DNA from: Rhipidocladum racemiflorum
Taxonomy: Eukaryota > Streptophyta > Magnoliopsida > Poales > Poaceae
Direction: 5' to 3'
NCBI GenBank assembly: GCA_036346355.1
Contig: CM070581.1
Coordinates: forward strand, 4,340,001-4,404,000
DNA: 64,000 nt
How positions within the stretch are numbered: the stretch's first letter is position 1; the number at the start of each line of letters is the position of its first letter. The notes under the pieces are model-generated. The model saw nothing but the letters and a program-made list of their open reading frames with translations. It was not told the DNA's origin and ran no database searches. The translations under genes were made by a program, and so were the position numbers. This document shows, one piece after another, positions 1-10,019 of the stretch.

Positions 1-1282
1 GGTTGTCTTCAGAACTCGCCTTGTATTGTTGAAGATTGTTTGTCGAAAGGGTTTGAAGGTTGCATTTCAATGAAATGCTCGTTTTAATATAATCAGGGTT
101 GCATGGCTCAGTCATTTATAACAGTCCATGAACTCCATATATTTCCATTTTGCATCACCACCATTCTGTGTTTGTATTTAGTCAAATTTTCCAGTGGTGA
201 TATTATTCTGTATCTGAATGATGCTGTTATGTTTTTTTTTTCTATTTTTGAGATTATATATGCAACTGAGTTCTCCCTCTTAAGACATTTGTGTTTATTC
301 TTTTGTTATGTATTTTGAGATGTAACTGAGTTCTCCAGCTGTTATTGAAGATGTTAGTGTTGTTGTTTTTTTCCTTCTTGACTTTGTCCTACTATCGTCC
401 TGGCTGTTTGGTTATTAGTATCGAGCATATTGTATTAACTATTAAGATATTAGCAAGTGCGATTAGGAATGAGGAAAATGTCAAATCATAGCACAGGAGA
501 GTTTTTATCGCTTGAGTTTGCACCCTTAACACTAACACCAGCTATATATATACATCTCTGATATCTCTTTCCTTCTTGATAACAATGAAAGTGTGCCTAA
601 AGAAAGCCAATAGTCATCCAGTGAAGAAGATATTGGCGCCAACAATGGGCACATGTCTGCTCATCAAAGAAACCTAGGTTAAACTGTGAATGTGGATGCA
701 CATTCCCCATTCTACAGCTATTAACTGGCATTAGCGCCTTCATTGTACGCACTGTTTTCTGCCTACCTGTTCTAGAGGCTTGAGGGTCCCTAGGGGTAAG
801 GTTGGTTCAGGCCAAGTTGCCTTTATGCTAAAATTTACTTGAAGCCAGAATTTCACCGAGCAAACACTGTTCCTTTTCCTTTCCTTTTTTTTTTTTTTAT
901 ATTTTGGGTGAAACTCTGCGAATAATTTTTTTTGCATGGTGTACATCTTCCATTTAATGATGCATGCATTAAAAACAGGGGCACATGATAGAACATGTTA
1001 GCAGTCCACAAAAATCAACACATTGCATTTTCTGTTAAGTTGAGTGAATGACAGATGGTATTCTGAAAAAGCATCGCCCACGAATAAACAGGAACAGATG
1101 GTATTGGATTAATCTACTGCCCCCACCATACTGTACAGTAGTATTCTGAAAAAGCTTCTCCCAGAAGTATGATAGACTGAAACTGTTGTTAGTGCACAGA
1201 TCAACGCCATCAATGCATCGAAGGTTGTCTTGAAGACCCAGAAAATAATCTCAAAACAGCAATTCATACAGTTTAGGTGTTG
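1..1282. other. AT-rich stretch with no recognised gene
   Basis: I see no coding exon here. The longest open frames are short, low in complexity and rich in Phe, Leu and Ile, as expected by chance in AT-rich DNA. The right end adjoins the decayed CSLA remnant on the minus strand, so part of it is probably former 3' flanking sequence of that gene. Confidence 0.4.
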
Positions 1283-1775
1283 TCATTGACACCAAGCACA
1301 AGTGCCAGTGAAGTTTAGCCCTAGAAGTACAAATGCTAATCCTTGGAGATAGATGTTAAAATAGTTGCCAGTTTTCCCATGGAAGACAAGGTTGTATTAT
1401 GCACAGAAGAAAAGAGACCGAAAATCCAAATATCAGGAAAGTTGATTCTGCAAGAAAAAGAAGCATATGATATCTGATAGTTTAATATGCGCATAGCATT
1501 GACTAAGAGGTTTTTATCTGTCATTTTCCTGGTTTTCTGAAGCAAGGGAACTCCACTGCCCTTAAACTTGTTCCCTTCCTTCTTTGTCACAATGCACTGG
1601 TTAAATTCTGATAATTCCAGTAGACCAGCCAGTGCAGCTCTCACTGGATGCATTGTCGTCACGCTCTAAAACAAAAACCCATAAATGGCATTATGTGTAT
1701 ATTTCTGCAGAGGAGATGGGTAATTGTATTGGAACTTGAAGCACAGTTCTTGAGAAACCAACTTAGGATCTCTTA

Positions 1776-2094
1776 GGCTATTCCCAATGGGTAGTATCAT
1801 ACTTATTAAATAGATGCCACATAGGATTTTTTGCTGATGTGGCAAAGCATTAAATAGGAGGGAGAAGAAAGCTGTATCTTGAGCAAGATCTTTGCTTTGT
1901 ACGATATCTTAGGTGTACGTAATCTAACGCATTGGGCCCACTTTTATAGACACAACATCACACCAATTAATTATTTTAACTATATAAGTATGATATTATG
2001 CATTGTAGAGAGTTTCTTCAATGCAGTATCATACTTTTCATCCTATATGGCATTCTTGGATATTGGAGTATGATACTTTGCACTGAGAATAGCC
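1776..2094. mobile_element. Tourist-like MITE (PIF/Harbinger type)
   Basis: The terminal inverted repeats are GGCTATTCCCAATG at the left and CACTGAGAATAGCC at the right. The element is flanked by TTA on both sides (1773-1775 and 2095-2097), the target duplication of Tourist elements. Internal GTATCATACTT and AAGTATGATA segments extend the inverted symmetry. It has no coding capacity and lies in the intron of the CSLA remnant. Confidence 0.8.
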
Positions 2095-2097
2095 TTA

Positions 2098-2380
2098 GAG
2101 CATCCCCAATGGAGACATGTCAGCAGGCTATAAGGAATCCATCTCATCTTTTTGCTTATGTGGAGGAGAGAAGTAGAGGAGAGAGACAAGAGCTGGCTCT
2201 TAACTAAGAGCCAGGCTATAGTGTTTTCCAAGAAAAATAAAAGACAATTACATGTGGACCCACATTTAATGTTGGAGAATATGTTATAGCCAACCCATTG
2301 GAGAGCTTGTCTTTAAGCTAGCTATAAGTGACATGGAGCTTTCTTATAGCCAGTAGTTGGCTCTACCATTGGACATGCCC
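2098..2380. mobile_element. Second Tourist-like MITE abutting the first
   Basis: It starts GAGCATCCCCAATGG and ends CCATTGGACATGCCC, an imperfect inverted repeat. TTA flanks it at 2095-2097 and 2381-2383. The left TTA is also the right target duplication of the neighbouring MITE, so the two share one target trinucleotide. The element contains paired GAGCCA and TAGCCA blocks and no ORF. Confidence 0.8.
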
Positions 2381-2694
2381 TTATGGTTGTGACCACGGTA
2401 ACTCCGGGATATAAAGGCGACACCCCAGATTGGTAGGAATAACTCCGGGATCATGACTGATATGGGGATTGGGGACTATGGCATTGCAGAGAATACCGGC
2501 GACAGTAGGGGCCACAACTCTCCGCACCAAGAAGAAGCTATAAAGCATATGGAACTTCTTGAGGAGTGATACATCCTGACGGAACATCAATGGGATGAAT
2601 TTTCAGTTTTTGCTTTTGTTTTCTGGTCTGTCAACGAGGGAGAAAAGGAGCCTACCTTAGCAGCCAAAATTTCCTTTGCTGTCGTTCGGAATAA

Positions 2695-2933
2695 GGCCCT
2701 GTTTGGTACGGTTCTAGATTTTAGTAGAAACGAAAACGATTCTAGATTCTGGGTAGAAACGTTTTAGGTGGGATTCTGTGAATCGGGTGGAACGGGGTTG
2801 AGATCGATTTGTCCACAGAGTGGAAAAAGAAGAAACGATCCGAGGAGAATCGTTCCGAGCTTTAGTCCGTTTAGTTGGGTTTTTTTTCGGAATCTAGTAG
2901 AAACGGTTCGGTTCCAAGTTGCCAAACGGGGCC
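2695..2933. mobile_element. MITE with GGCCCTGTTTGG termini
   Basis: Inverted ends GGCCCTGTTTGG (2695) and CCAAACGGGGCC (ending 2933) bound about 239 bp. Internal TCTAGATT/AATCTAG and GAAACG/CGTTTC blocks are inverted copies. GGCCxTGTTTGG ends are typical of hAT-like grass MITEs. I could not fix the target duplication. Confidence 0.65.
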
Positions 2934-3129
2934 TAAGTTTGCAACCGGAATTGCTGTCGGCAGTTGGCCTTACAGGTGGATGGCAGTTCACTCTCAACGT
3001 ACAACGTGTTTGCACAATCAAATAATTACATAGAACTATTTTACTTTTGACAATATTAGTGTTGGATGAGTTCTACTGACTCTGATGTCAGCGGTTCCTT
3101 AGAATAGACATGTCTTTAGAAGATTGTTT

Positions 3130-3930
3130 GCAAGGTTCTAAATTTCGTTTTCGGTTCACATCTCGTCACTTGTTGAAATCGAAAGTTCGCCAAGATCTCA
3201 TTATTTCGGACGAAATATAAATAAAATCCAAAAAACAAAATTTAAATCTGTTTTTTTTACCGAGATCTCGGTGATTTTTAACCGAACGAAAATTGGTTCA
3301 AAAATCGTCAAAAAAAATTAATATTTTTTGTGGATGGTTCTAATATATCACTAGTGTTTTCATAAAAATTTAAGACAATGATCAAACAAGAGGAATTTTT
3401 AAAATTCAAACAGTGCTACTGTACTGATAAAAAGGCTAACCGGCAAATTTCAAACGAATGGAAAATGGTGCAAATCACGTTATAAACTTTAAAAAAAAAT
3501 TGTGGATGGTCCTGACACATCCATAATATTCCCATAAAATTTTTAGATGATGATCAAGCTTAAGGAATTTTTAAAATTTCGGACAGTGCTATTGAAGGCT
3601 GGCCAACAGATTTCAGCTGAATGAAAAATGGTTTAAACCATGTTAGAAAAATTTTGAAAATTTTTGTGGATGGTCATGATGCATCACTACTGCTCCCAAA
3701 TTTTTTTCAGATAATGATTAAGCTTGAGAAATTTTTAAAAATTCTGACAACCGAGGTACTTAATTTATGATCGCGAGAATTAATGTGCGTAAGCTAACTG
3801 GATGATATACCGACTGTTCCACACGGAAAACAACGTGAAGAATCCAATTCGGTCAAAATCTAGTCAAATTTCGGTCAAATTTACCAAGATCTCACCGAGA
3901 TTTAAGATTGCTGTAGGGATTTTGATCCTT
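3130..3930. repeat. Degenerate tandem repeat, about 162-bp unit, three copies
   Basis: Three diverged units begin near 3281, 3443 and 3605. Each carries GTGGATGGT, then an ATCACT or CATCCATAA step, then CATAAAATTTTTAGA, ATGATCAAGCTT and AAATGGTTCAAA. AAGATCTCA and CCGAGAT palindromes flank the array at about 3190, 3260 and 3885. The origin is probably the interior of an unclassified transposon. No ORF is present. Confidence 0.6.
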
Positions 3931-4487
3931 GATTGTTTGGTTCTATAATCTAAGTTCTGGAGTGATTTTGTTTACTTCATTATCTTTAGAATCCTTAAGT
4001 TGTAATGATGTGTACCATTGAAGCTGAAGAAGGCAAAGGCTGCCGATCTTGCTTCTTGCTCAACTTCGAAGTGGTAATCAGAAAACATCTTTTGTACCCT
4101 TGTCAACAGGCTTGTATTGTAATTCACTGCAAAATTCTGTCAATTAAGAATCGGATATCGATCAGAGTAAATAAATGTTTGCGAGGTTAGTACACTAGCA
4201 GTATTTTCCATGTCAAATTTTCATGAACGATAGGGGTTTGTTTCGCACAGCCAGAACAGTGAGGTTTCTTATTCCAAGTTTCACATGTTAGTTTTGGAAG
4301 AAGTGTTTCCGCAAATTTTTTCAAAGAATGAGGTATGGGATGGAGAAATCTAGAATTCCTCTGTGGTGATTTACTGAAATGCCGAAGCATATATGACACG
4401 TTTAACATGGAGGACTCAAAATACTTTTGTAATTTAGTTTCAGTTGCATGGCCTAATCAAAACTGTCAATTTATGATGGGCTGGTAA

Positions 4488-4748
4488 CAGGAAAGGGTAA
4501 TATTGCTCCAGAGCTCACAGGAAATGGAGTACCTTGTTAGCCCTTGGATTAAAGATAATGAACGGCTTATATTCATTGTTGTGTACCGTAAAAGAGCTCT
4601 TCCTGAGGGCTCCTGCTTTAAACCCCTTGCTCTGAGCAGGAAGTCTGATACTCCTGTTGTTGCCCCTCTGAAACCTGACCGCCTGAGGCTAGAGATTGCC
4701 AACTCAGAAGTTCTGTATGGGTGGGGACTGGGGAGATGGGTGAACTGA
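4488..4748 (+). other. Unassigned open frame of about 85 codons, possible gene fragment
   Basis: After a TAACAG acceptor-like sequence, the frame runs open for about 85 codons to a TGA. It reads SQEMEYLVSPWIKDNERLI, then IVVYRKRALPEGSCFKPLAL, then PDRLRLEIANSEVLYGWG. The residue composition looks more coding-like than its surroundings, but it has no convincing ATG. I cannot name the family. It could be one captured exon of another gene or chance. The rest of 3.95-6.1 kb shows only AT-rich DNA with no supported exon. Confidence 0.25.
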
Positions 4749-6099
4749 AATTTCAATCCCTTGGTAGCATGTGTCCTGAAGGTTCGTTTGCAGCTGAAAT
4801 AATGGCCTCAGGCAAGCTTTAGTTTTGCTGCTGTCTCTGCACAAATGGATGCAGCAGTGTTGCCACTCTGTTTGGAAACAGTGTACTGTCATTGCATATG
4901 GCAGATAAATCCAATGGAGTAGGTACAGATCTGATGGGTGATGATGGCCAGGTGAGGTCTACCTGCTTACTATACCAGACTAACAGACATTTTATTTGGG
5001 AGGCCACCCCTGCTTCGTCTAAACGTTACTTGTGCCCCATCCCACTAAGCTAACCCATCCACGGAACCAATTCAATTAACCAAAGCGACCAAATGGACAC
5101 TCACATAACAACTCTAGCATGCCGACTGGAATCTAGCCTCTTGGTCTGCTGCTGAAGAGAGATGGGGACATCTATTGTTTCGTTTATGCATACTCAGTCT
5201 TCCCTAAATTTTCACTGAATTTGACCTCACTTTCTGGAAGGGAACCTTCATGAAATAGCATGCGATTTTTCCAGTCCTATAGATGCAACAATAGACTGTC
5301 AAAAAGAAGATCAAACTACAAGTAACACTGCAGGATTTTGATTTTTAAAGGATTTTTTAAAAAAATAATAGAAAACAAATTACAGAAATAATATGTTGAA
5401 AAACAAAATTACAGAAATATATCTCCGTTACCTATTTGATAAGCTTGTAGTCATTGATGGTGAAGACGTTGCATAGGAGTATCAGCGGAACGAGGTGCGA
5501 CAAGGATTGTGTTAATCTCTCTTGTGGTTTGCTTTCTTTTACTTGTGCAATTCACTTTTCTAGTATACTTAGTGATTGATCTTTGCTCTAGGATTGTATA
5601 TCTTGCTTAAGACTTATATTGTTGGTGCACTTAGTTAAATCTAGAACTTTTAGGCCTTTTTTTTAAAAAAAAATTCTCCATTCTAATTTTACTTACTTAG
5701 ATTATTGTTATTAGAGCCAAAAATTTTAAAAACCTTCTATTCACCTTCTTTAATCGGTTATCCTTGATCCTACATATGTGACTTGACAAAAACCTCCTAT
5801 TCACTCCCTCCAAACCTCCTACACATCGAGTCAATTGCTACCTACTTTTTCAGACCGATGTAAAAGCACACTGCCTCTTAAGAATAGGGGGAAAACTCAA
5901 AATGGTTCCAATTCAGCTAATGGAAGGCATAATTTAATGTTTGAATATCATGGGAGTAGGCTTCCTTCAGGTATTTTTCAAAATGAAATAGGTTTTCAGC
6001 TGGAAATTACTAAAGATGGTATATTTGCTTTTTTGGAGGGGAAAAATGATATTTTTGCTTGGTAAGCTGCAACCTGCACAACGACAGGCATCCTTTTCT

Positions 6100-6959
6100 C
6101 CTCGAAAATTTGTGGCTCTGGTGAGCTCTCGAAGAAATCACACGCCAAAATGCCCAAGACTTCGCTGCAGCGCTCGGCTGTGGCCTTTCTTCCCTCCCAC
6201 CACGAGCACCAGCCACTGCCCTACTCTTCTTCCATCTCCATTGCTCGTGCTCTCGCCTCAGGTGCTCTCCTCTCCCCTAGTTAACTCTATATGTTCATCT
6301 ACCTGTTTGTTCCATAGTTATTATAAACGTGATTCGTCTGAGTCGTGGTATAGATTCGAATTCGCGGTTCATCACTTTTTTTCTTTTTCCAATTTTCACT
6401 GTTAACATGAACTGAACCCCACATCCTGAACCGGTTCAGGTTCGACGAATCCAATTCACGATTCACGAAGGTTTACAGCGAATCCGGTAACTATGGTTTG
6501 TTCCCCTCATTCATGATGGCTTCTTCATGCAAGGATATATTAGTGCCCCTGATGGTTCTAACCTCTAAGCAAGATTCTTGGCTGCTTCTTCTGGCTCCTA
6601 AATGCTAACTTCTCCAAGAACGCAAGTTTCTGTGCGTGTGCCTGAAATCTGAACGCACAGGCCCTAATTTTTGAATCAAAATGCTTGTCGGTGCGGTCAT
6701 TTTTCTTGATTGATGTGGAATTAGTAGATGCATATTTGGAGGGAGAGGGCTAACATGGACACAACAGTACTAGCTGCTGATGCAATGAAAATTATATCAT
6801 TTACCAACAATTCAACGTTGTCTGTTAGACACTTTCAGATACATGTTTCCTGCAAACATGTATGGTAACCCACAAGGATGGTAAAAAGTCTCTAGTATTA
6901 CTTAGTTCCTGGCTTTTAATATCTGAATATTTCTGCATTTTGTATATAGAGCCTAGGAG
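6100..6959 (+). promoter_or_regulatory. Probable 5' untranslated exon and leader intron of the MDH gene
   Basis: A pyrimidine-rich stretch (about 6180-6260) ending GCCTCAG|GTGCTC looks like a leader exon with a splice donor. The sequence just before the ATG, TTTGTATATAG followed by AGCCTAGGAG, offers a matching acceptor at about 6950. The intron of about 690 nt would be AT-rich. This is inferred from splice-like sequence only. Confidence 0.35.
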
Positions 6960-8174
6960 ATGGCAGCGGTTGCAATCCCTACTATATCCCTCGGTTTATC
7001 TCACCTGAACAAGCAGCTCCGACTTGGAGCCAGTACCTTCACTGGAGAGCATTTCAGTGGCTGCAAGTCTCTAAGACCAGCTCCATCATTGAGCTGCTTT
7101 CTTGGCCAACCAAGCAGTAGCAACTTCCATTGGCATTCAGTCAAGGTGAGATCAAGAGGGCCAAGGCTGCGAGCCGGAAACCGGGTCGTCGCGCAGGCCG
7201 GCGGCTACAAGGTGGCCGTCCTTGGGGCGGCGGGAGGGATCGGGCAGCCTCTTTCGCTCCTGATCAAGATGTCCCCGCTCATCTCGGCGTTGCACCTGTA
7301 CGACATTGCGAACGTCGAGGGAGTCTCTGACGATCTCAGCCACTGCAACACCCCGGCGCAGGTCGTCGGCTTCACCGGACAGGAGGAGCTCGCCGGCAGC
7401 TTGGCCGGCGTGGACGTCGTTGTAATCTCCGCCGGGGTGCCCAGAAAGCCCGGCATGACGCGGGACGACCTCTTCAGCATCAACGCCGGCGTCGTCAAGG
7501 AGCTCGTCGTGGCCGTGGCAGACAACGCGCCGGGGGCGCTCATCCACATCATCTCCAACCCGGTGAACTCCACCGTCCCGATCGCCGCGGAGGTGCTCAA
7601 GCAGAAGGGCGCGTACGATGCGAGGAAGCTCTTCGGACTCACGACGCTCGACGTCGTCAGGGCCAACACGTTCGTCGCGGAGAAGAAGAAGCTCCCCCTC
7701 GCCGACGTCGACGTGCCGGTCGTCGGGGGACAAGACGGGATCACTATCCTGCCGCTTCTGTCAAAGGCAAGACCGAAAACATCGTTCACCGACGAGGAGG
7801 TCGAGGAGCTCACCGCGAGGATCCAGAACGCCGGCACCGAGGTGGTGGAGGCCAAGGCCGGCGACGGCTCTGCCACATTGTCCACGGCGTACGCCGCGGC
7901 AAGATTCGTCGAAGCGTCCCTACGCGGGCTGGACGGCGACGGCGACGTCTACGAGTGCGCGTACGTGCAGTCCCAGGTCACCGAGCTGCCGTTCTTCGCG
8001 TCGAGAGTCAAGCTCGGGAAGGAAGGCGTGGAAGAGGTGATCGGATCAGAGCTCAAGGGCCTCACGGATTACGAGGCGCGCGCGCTGGAGGCCCTGAAGC
8101 CGCAGCTGAAGGCGAGCATCGACAAGGGCGTCGCGTACGCGCAGCAGCAGCCGGCGGCAACAGCATTGGCCTGA
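6960..8174 (+). CDS. pNAD-MDH: Plastid NAD-dependent malate dehydrogenase-like protein with altered active site
   Basis: An intronless 404-residue ORF, as is usual for plant plastid NAD-MDH, which interconverts malate and oxaloacetate with NAD(H) in the stroma. Residues 1 to about 78 are a Ser/Arg-rich chloroplast transit peptide. The Rossmann fold begins with GAAGGIG at 89-95. The substrate arginines in GVPRKPGMTRDD, the SNPVNSTVPI loop and LDVVRANTF with its Asp/Arg are present. The motif that should read GGHAG and carries the proton-relay His reads GGQDG: codons 258 and 259 are CAA GAC at 7731-7736. The later AGAGSATLS motif reads AGDGSATLS (Asp302). The rest of the C-terminus is full length and family-like, so this is an uninterrupted gene that may have lost dehydrogenase activity. 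The first 200 nt are much less GC-rich than the remainder. The family is certain and the activity is doubtful. Confidence 0.93.
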   Translation: MAAVAIPTISLGLSHLNKQLRLGASTFTGEHFSGCKSLRPAPSLSCFLGQPSSSNFHWHSVKVRSRGPRLRAGNRVVAQAGGYKVAVLGAAGGIGQPLSLLIKMSPLISALHLYDIANVEGVSDDLSHCNTPAQVVGFTGQEELAGSLAGVDVVVISAGVPRKPGMTRDDLFSINAGVVKELVVAVADNAPGALIHIISNPVNSTVPIAAEVLKQKGAYDARKLFGLTTLDVVRANTFVAEKKKLPLADVDVPVVGGQDGITILPLLSKARPKTSFTDEEVEELTARIQNAGTEVVEAKAGDGSATLSTAYAAARFVEASLRGLDGDGDVYECAYVQSQVTELPFFASRVKLGKEGVEEVIGSELKGLTDYEARALEALKPQLKASIDKGVAYAQQQPAATALA

Positions 8175-8224
8175 AGAGGTGAGATCGCCGTCATTTAATT
8201 CACAAAAACTAACCTACTAACCTA

Positions 8225-8425
8225 CCGTACTGTAGAAACGGTATACCTCTGAAACTCATGAAATTTGTGAATTTTTACACTGAAACTCATGAAACTTAAC
8301 AATAAAAACTGATGAAACATGAAACTGATGAAACTAAACACTGAAACTCATGAAACCAGCACTGAAACTGATATGTTTTATAAGTTTCACGGCTATACCG
8401 TTGGAACGGTATACCGTTCCCTAGT
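8225..8425. repeat. Degenerate TGAAACTCATGAAAC tandem repeat
   Basis: Several imperfect copies of TGAAACTCATGAAAC or TGAAACTGATGAAAC follow the MDH stop codon. AACGGTATACC and GGTATACCGTT inverted blocks bracket them at both ends, giving a MITE-like outline. A looser collection of the same GAAACTTGATGAAAC motif recurs at about 18970-19120. It may form part of the MDH 3' untranslated region. Confidence 0.55.
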
Positions 8426-9129
8426 CTTGCTCCATTTAATTTTGCAGCATTGCCCGGTGCTTTTGCTGTGTCAGTTTTGTAGCGCTGCACACCCAGCATC
8501 TCTAGTGTTTATGTTGGAGCCTGGAAGGAATTTGTCAGGTTAACACCGATGATTAGGTTCGCAAGTATGGTGGAGTTGCAACGTGGAATTAATCAAAATT
8601 TCGTTGCATCTCATTGAACGATTAATTCTCTGCTGTTGGTTGGTTTTGTTGGAAAATTAACATGGTCTAACGTTAATTTAATTCTATAGTTACGCAATAA
8701 AAATATAAGATTAAATACTACGTCTACGATAAGATTACCAGTAGTCAGTAAATATTTGATAAATAAATAATATGCTAGTAAAGAAGGTATGACTACACAT
8801 TCTATACCCCAACTGATATATAGACGTAAACAATACTACCATGGCTGCATGCATTCTCATGAGATCTAATCACAATAAGAAAGATTGCTTGGACTAACAA
8901 ATAATCAGCCCGAGACACATACAACAGGCTTGATGAAGAACAGGAAGCTGCATAGGGGCGACACGACGCGATAATCGAAAACGAAGATGAGCAGTCGCGC
9001 GGTATGATGCTTCCCAGAAACCTGATCGCCGGTCTCCTGTGCAGGTCGTCAAAGGCCAGCGTCGGATTGAAGACATTGCTCTCCCTTATACCCGTCGCAC
9101 AACGGATGAAGGTCAGCGTTGGATGACGA

Positions 9130-9720
9130 CATAATGTAAATGATGAAAGTAAGTTTAGAATAGTAAGAAAATGAAAAGTTTATTTCTTAGATGGAAGGTT
9201 TACAAAGCCTAATAACAAGGTGGGCAAAACTCAAAGGAGCACAAAAACCTTCAAGTAAGAGATACCCCTCCCCTCTTTATTTATAGCCTTCATAAATCAC
9301 TCTTGGATGAGTTGCTTCAATCCTAAGAAACCCCTCCAACGGCCAGGATTGATTCAAACACTAGGAGTAATTTCCACCATTGGATGACTTTCTCGGCCAT
9401 CAAGAAACCTCATCAAGGGTTGAGATTCACTCACTCATACATGGGTTAACCCGAAATCCACTAACAAACGGGTTTTATCCGATACGCTAACTTGACCACT
9501 ACCCCATCCTTTAAACTGCGGTCCAACGGCTCTCCTTGATCCGAGTAGCTCTAAGTTAGCATCTCAGTCGTTCCCTTGTCTTCTAGACTCATAGCGACTC
9601 TGTCTCCGATCATCCCCGGCGATCCCCAACCATCTGGACCTTGATGCACCTTGTCTAGTCCCGATCATCCTTTGTCTCACCATGACCTTGTACCGTCATC
9701 CTGCAACCATTAATGACAAG
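9130..9720 (-). repeat. LTR-like dispersed repeat, copy 1
   Basis: It shares a series of blocks in the same order with 27660-28190: CCTCTTTATTTATAG, CCATTGGATGAC, GATTCACTC, ACGGGTTTTATCC, GTTAGCATCTCA and CTCACCATGACCT. Read on the minus strand the block contains CTATAAATAAAG, a TATA-like box, which suggests an LTR facing left. No matching partner LTR or pol gene lies nearby, so it is a solo or fragmentary LTR. The preceding 8430-9130 contains no supported feature. Confidence 0.5.
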
Positions 9721-10019
9721 GAACAACACATATCATTATCGTGGATTGATTTGTATTTTTTTAATTTGTCCTTTTGTAGATGAAATTCATATTTGAAATT
9801 TGGTGGCATTTATGGATTGATTTGTTGTTAACAATATCAATTTTTTAGGGAAACTTTTATGACCATTTGCACCATATTTTAGGAGGGAATAGGGGAAGCA
9901 CATGAGTGTGAGAAGCACTCAATATTTCAACAAACCATAATATTATGTCACTAATTACTAAGTTATCATATGATGAATAATGCTTTGCCACTAATTATAA
10001 ATAAAATAGTAACAAACGT

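Larger units (their letters stand above)
1283..2575 (-). pseudogene. CSLA-type glycan synthase remnant, C-terminal part only
   Basis: Two minus-strand exon-like blocks read as the C-terminal membrane region of a cellulose-synthase-like A protein, a Golgi mannan or glucomannan synthase. The upstream block (2575 down to about 2400) reads DVSLLKKFHMLYSFFLVRR and then, after a frameshift near 2480, SVMIPELFLPIWGVAFI. The second block starts after a TTTTAG acceptor at 1665 and reads AALAGLLELSEFNQ, VPLLQKTRK and INFPDIWIFG. It then needs another frame change and runs through an in-frame TAA to NYFNIYLQGLAFVLLGLNF. An apparent 7-base duplication (CCCCAAT) explains the first frameshift. The catalytic domain (DxD, QxxRW) is absent upstream, where only repeats are found. 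I call it a pseudogene. The family assignment is from memory of CSLA C-terminal motifs. Two MITEs sit in the intron between the blocks. Confidence 0.6.

Noticed and set aside
7152..7885. Minus-strand and off-frame ORFs of up to 226 codons over the MDH gene
   Set aside because: GC-rich shadow frames with no family motifs. The plus-strand MDH frame explains the sequence.
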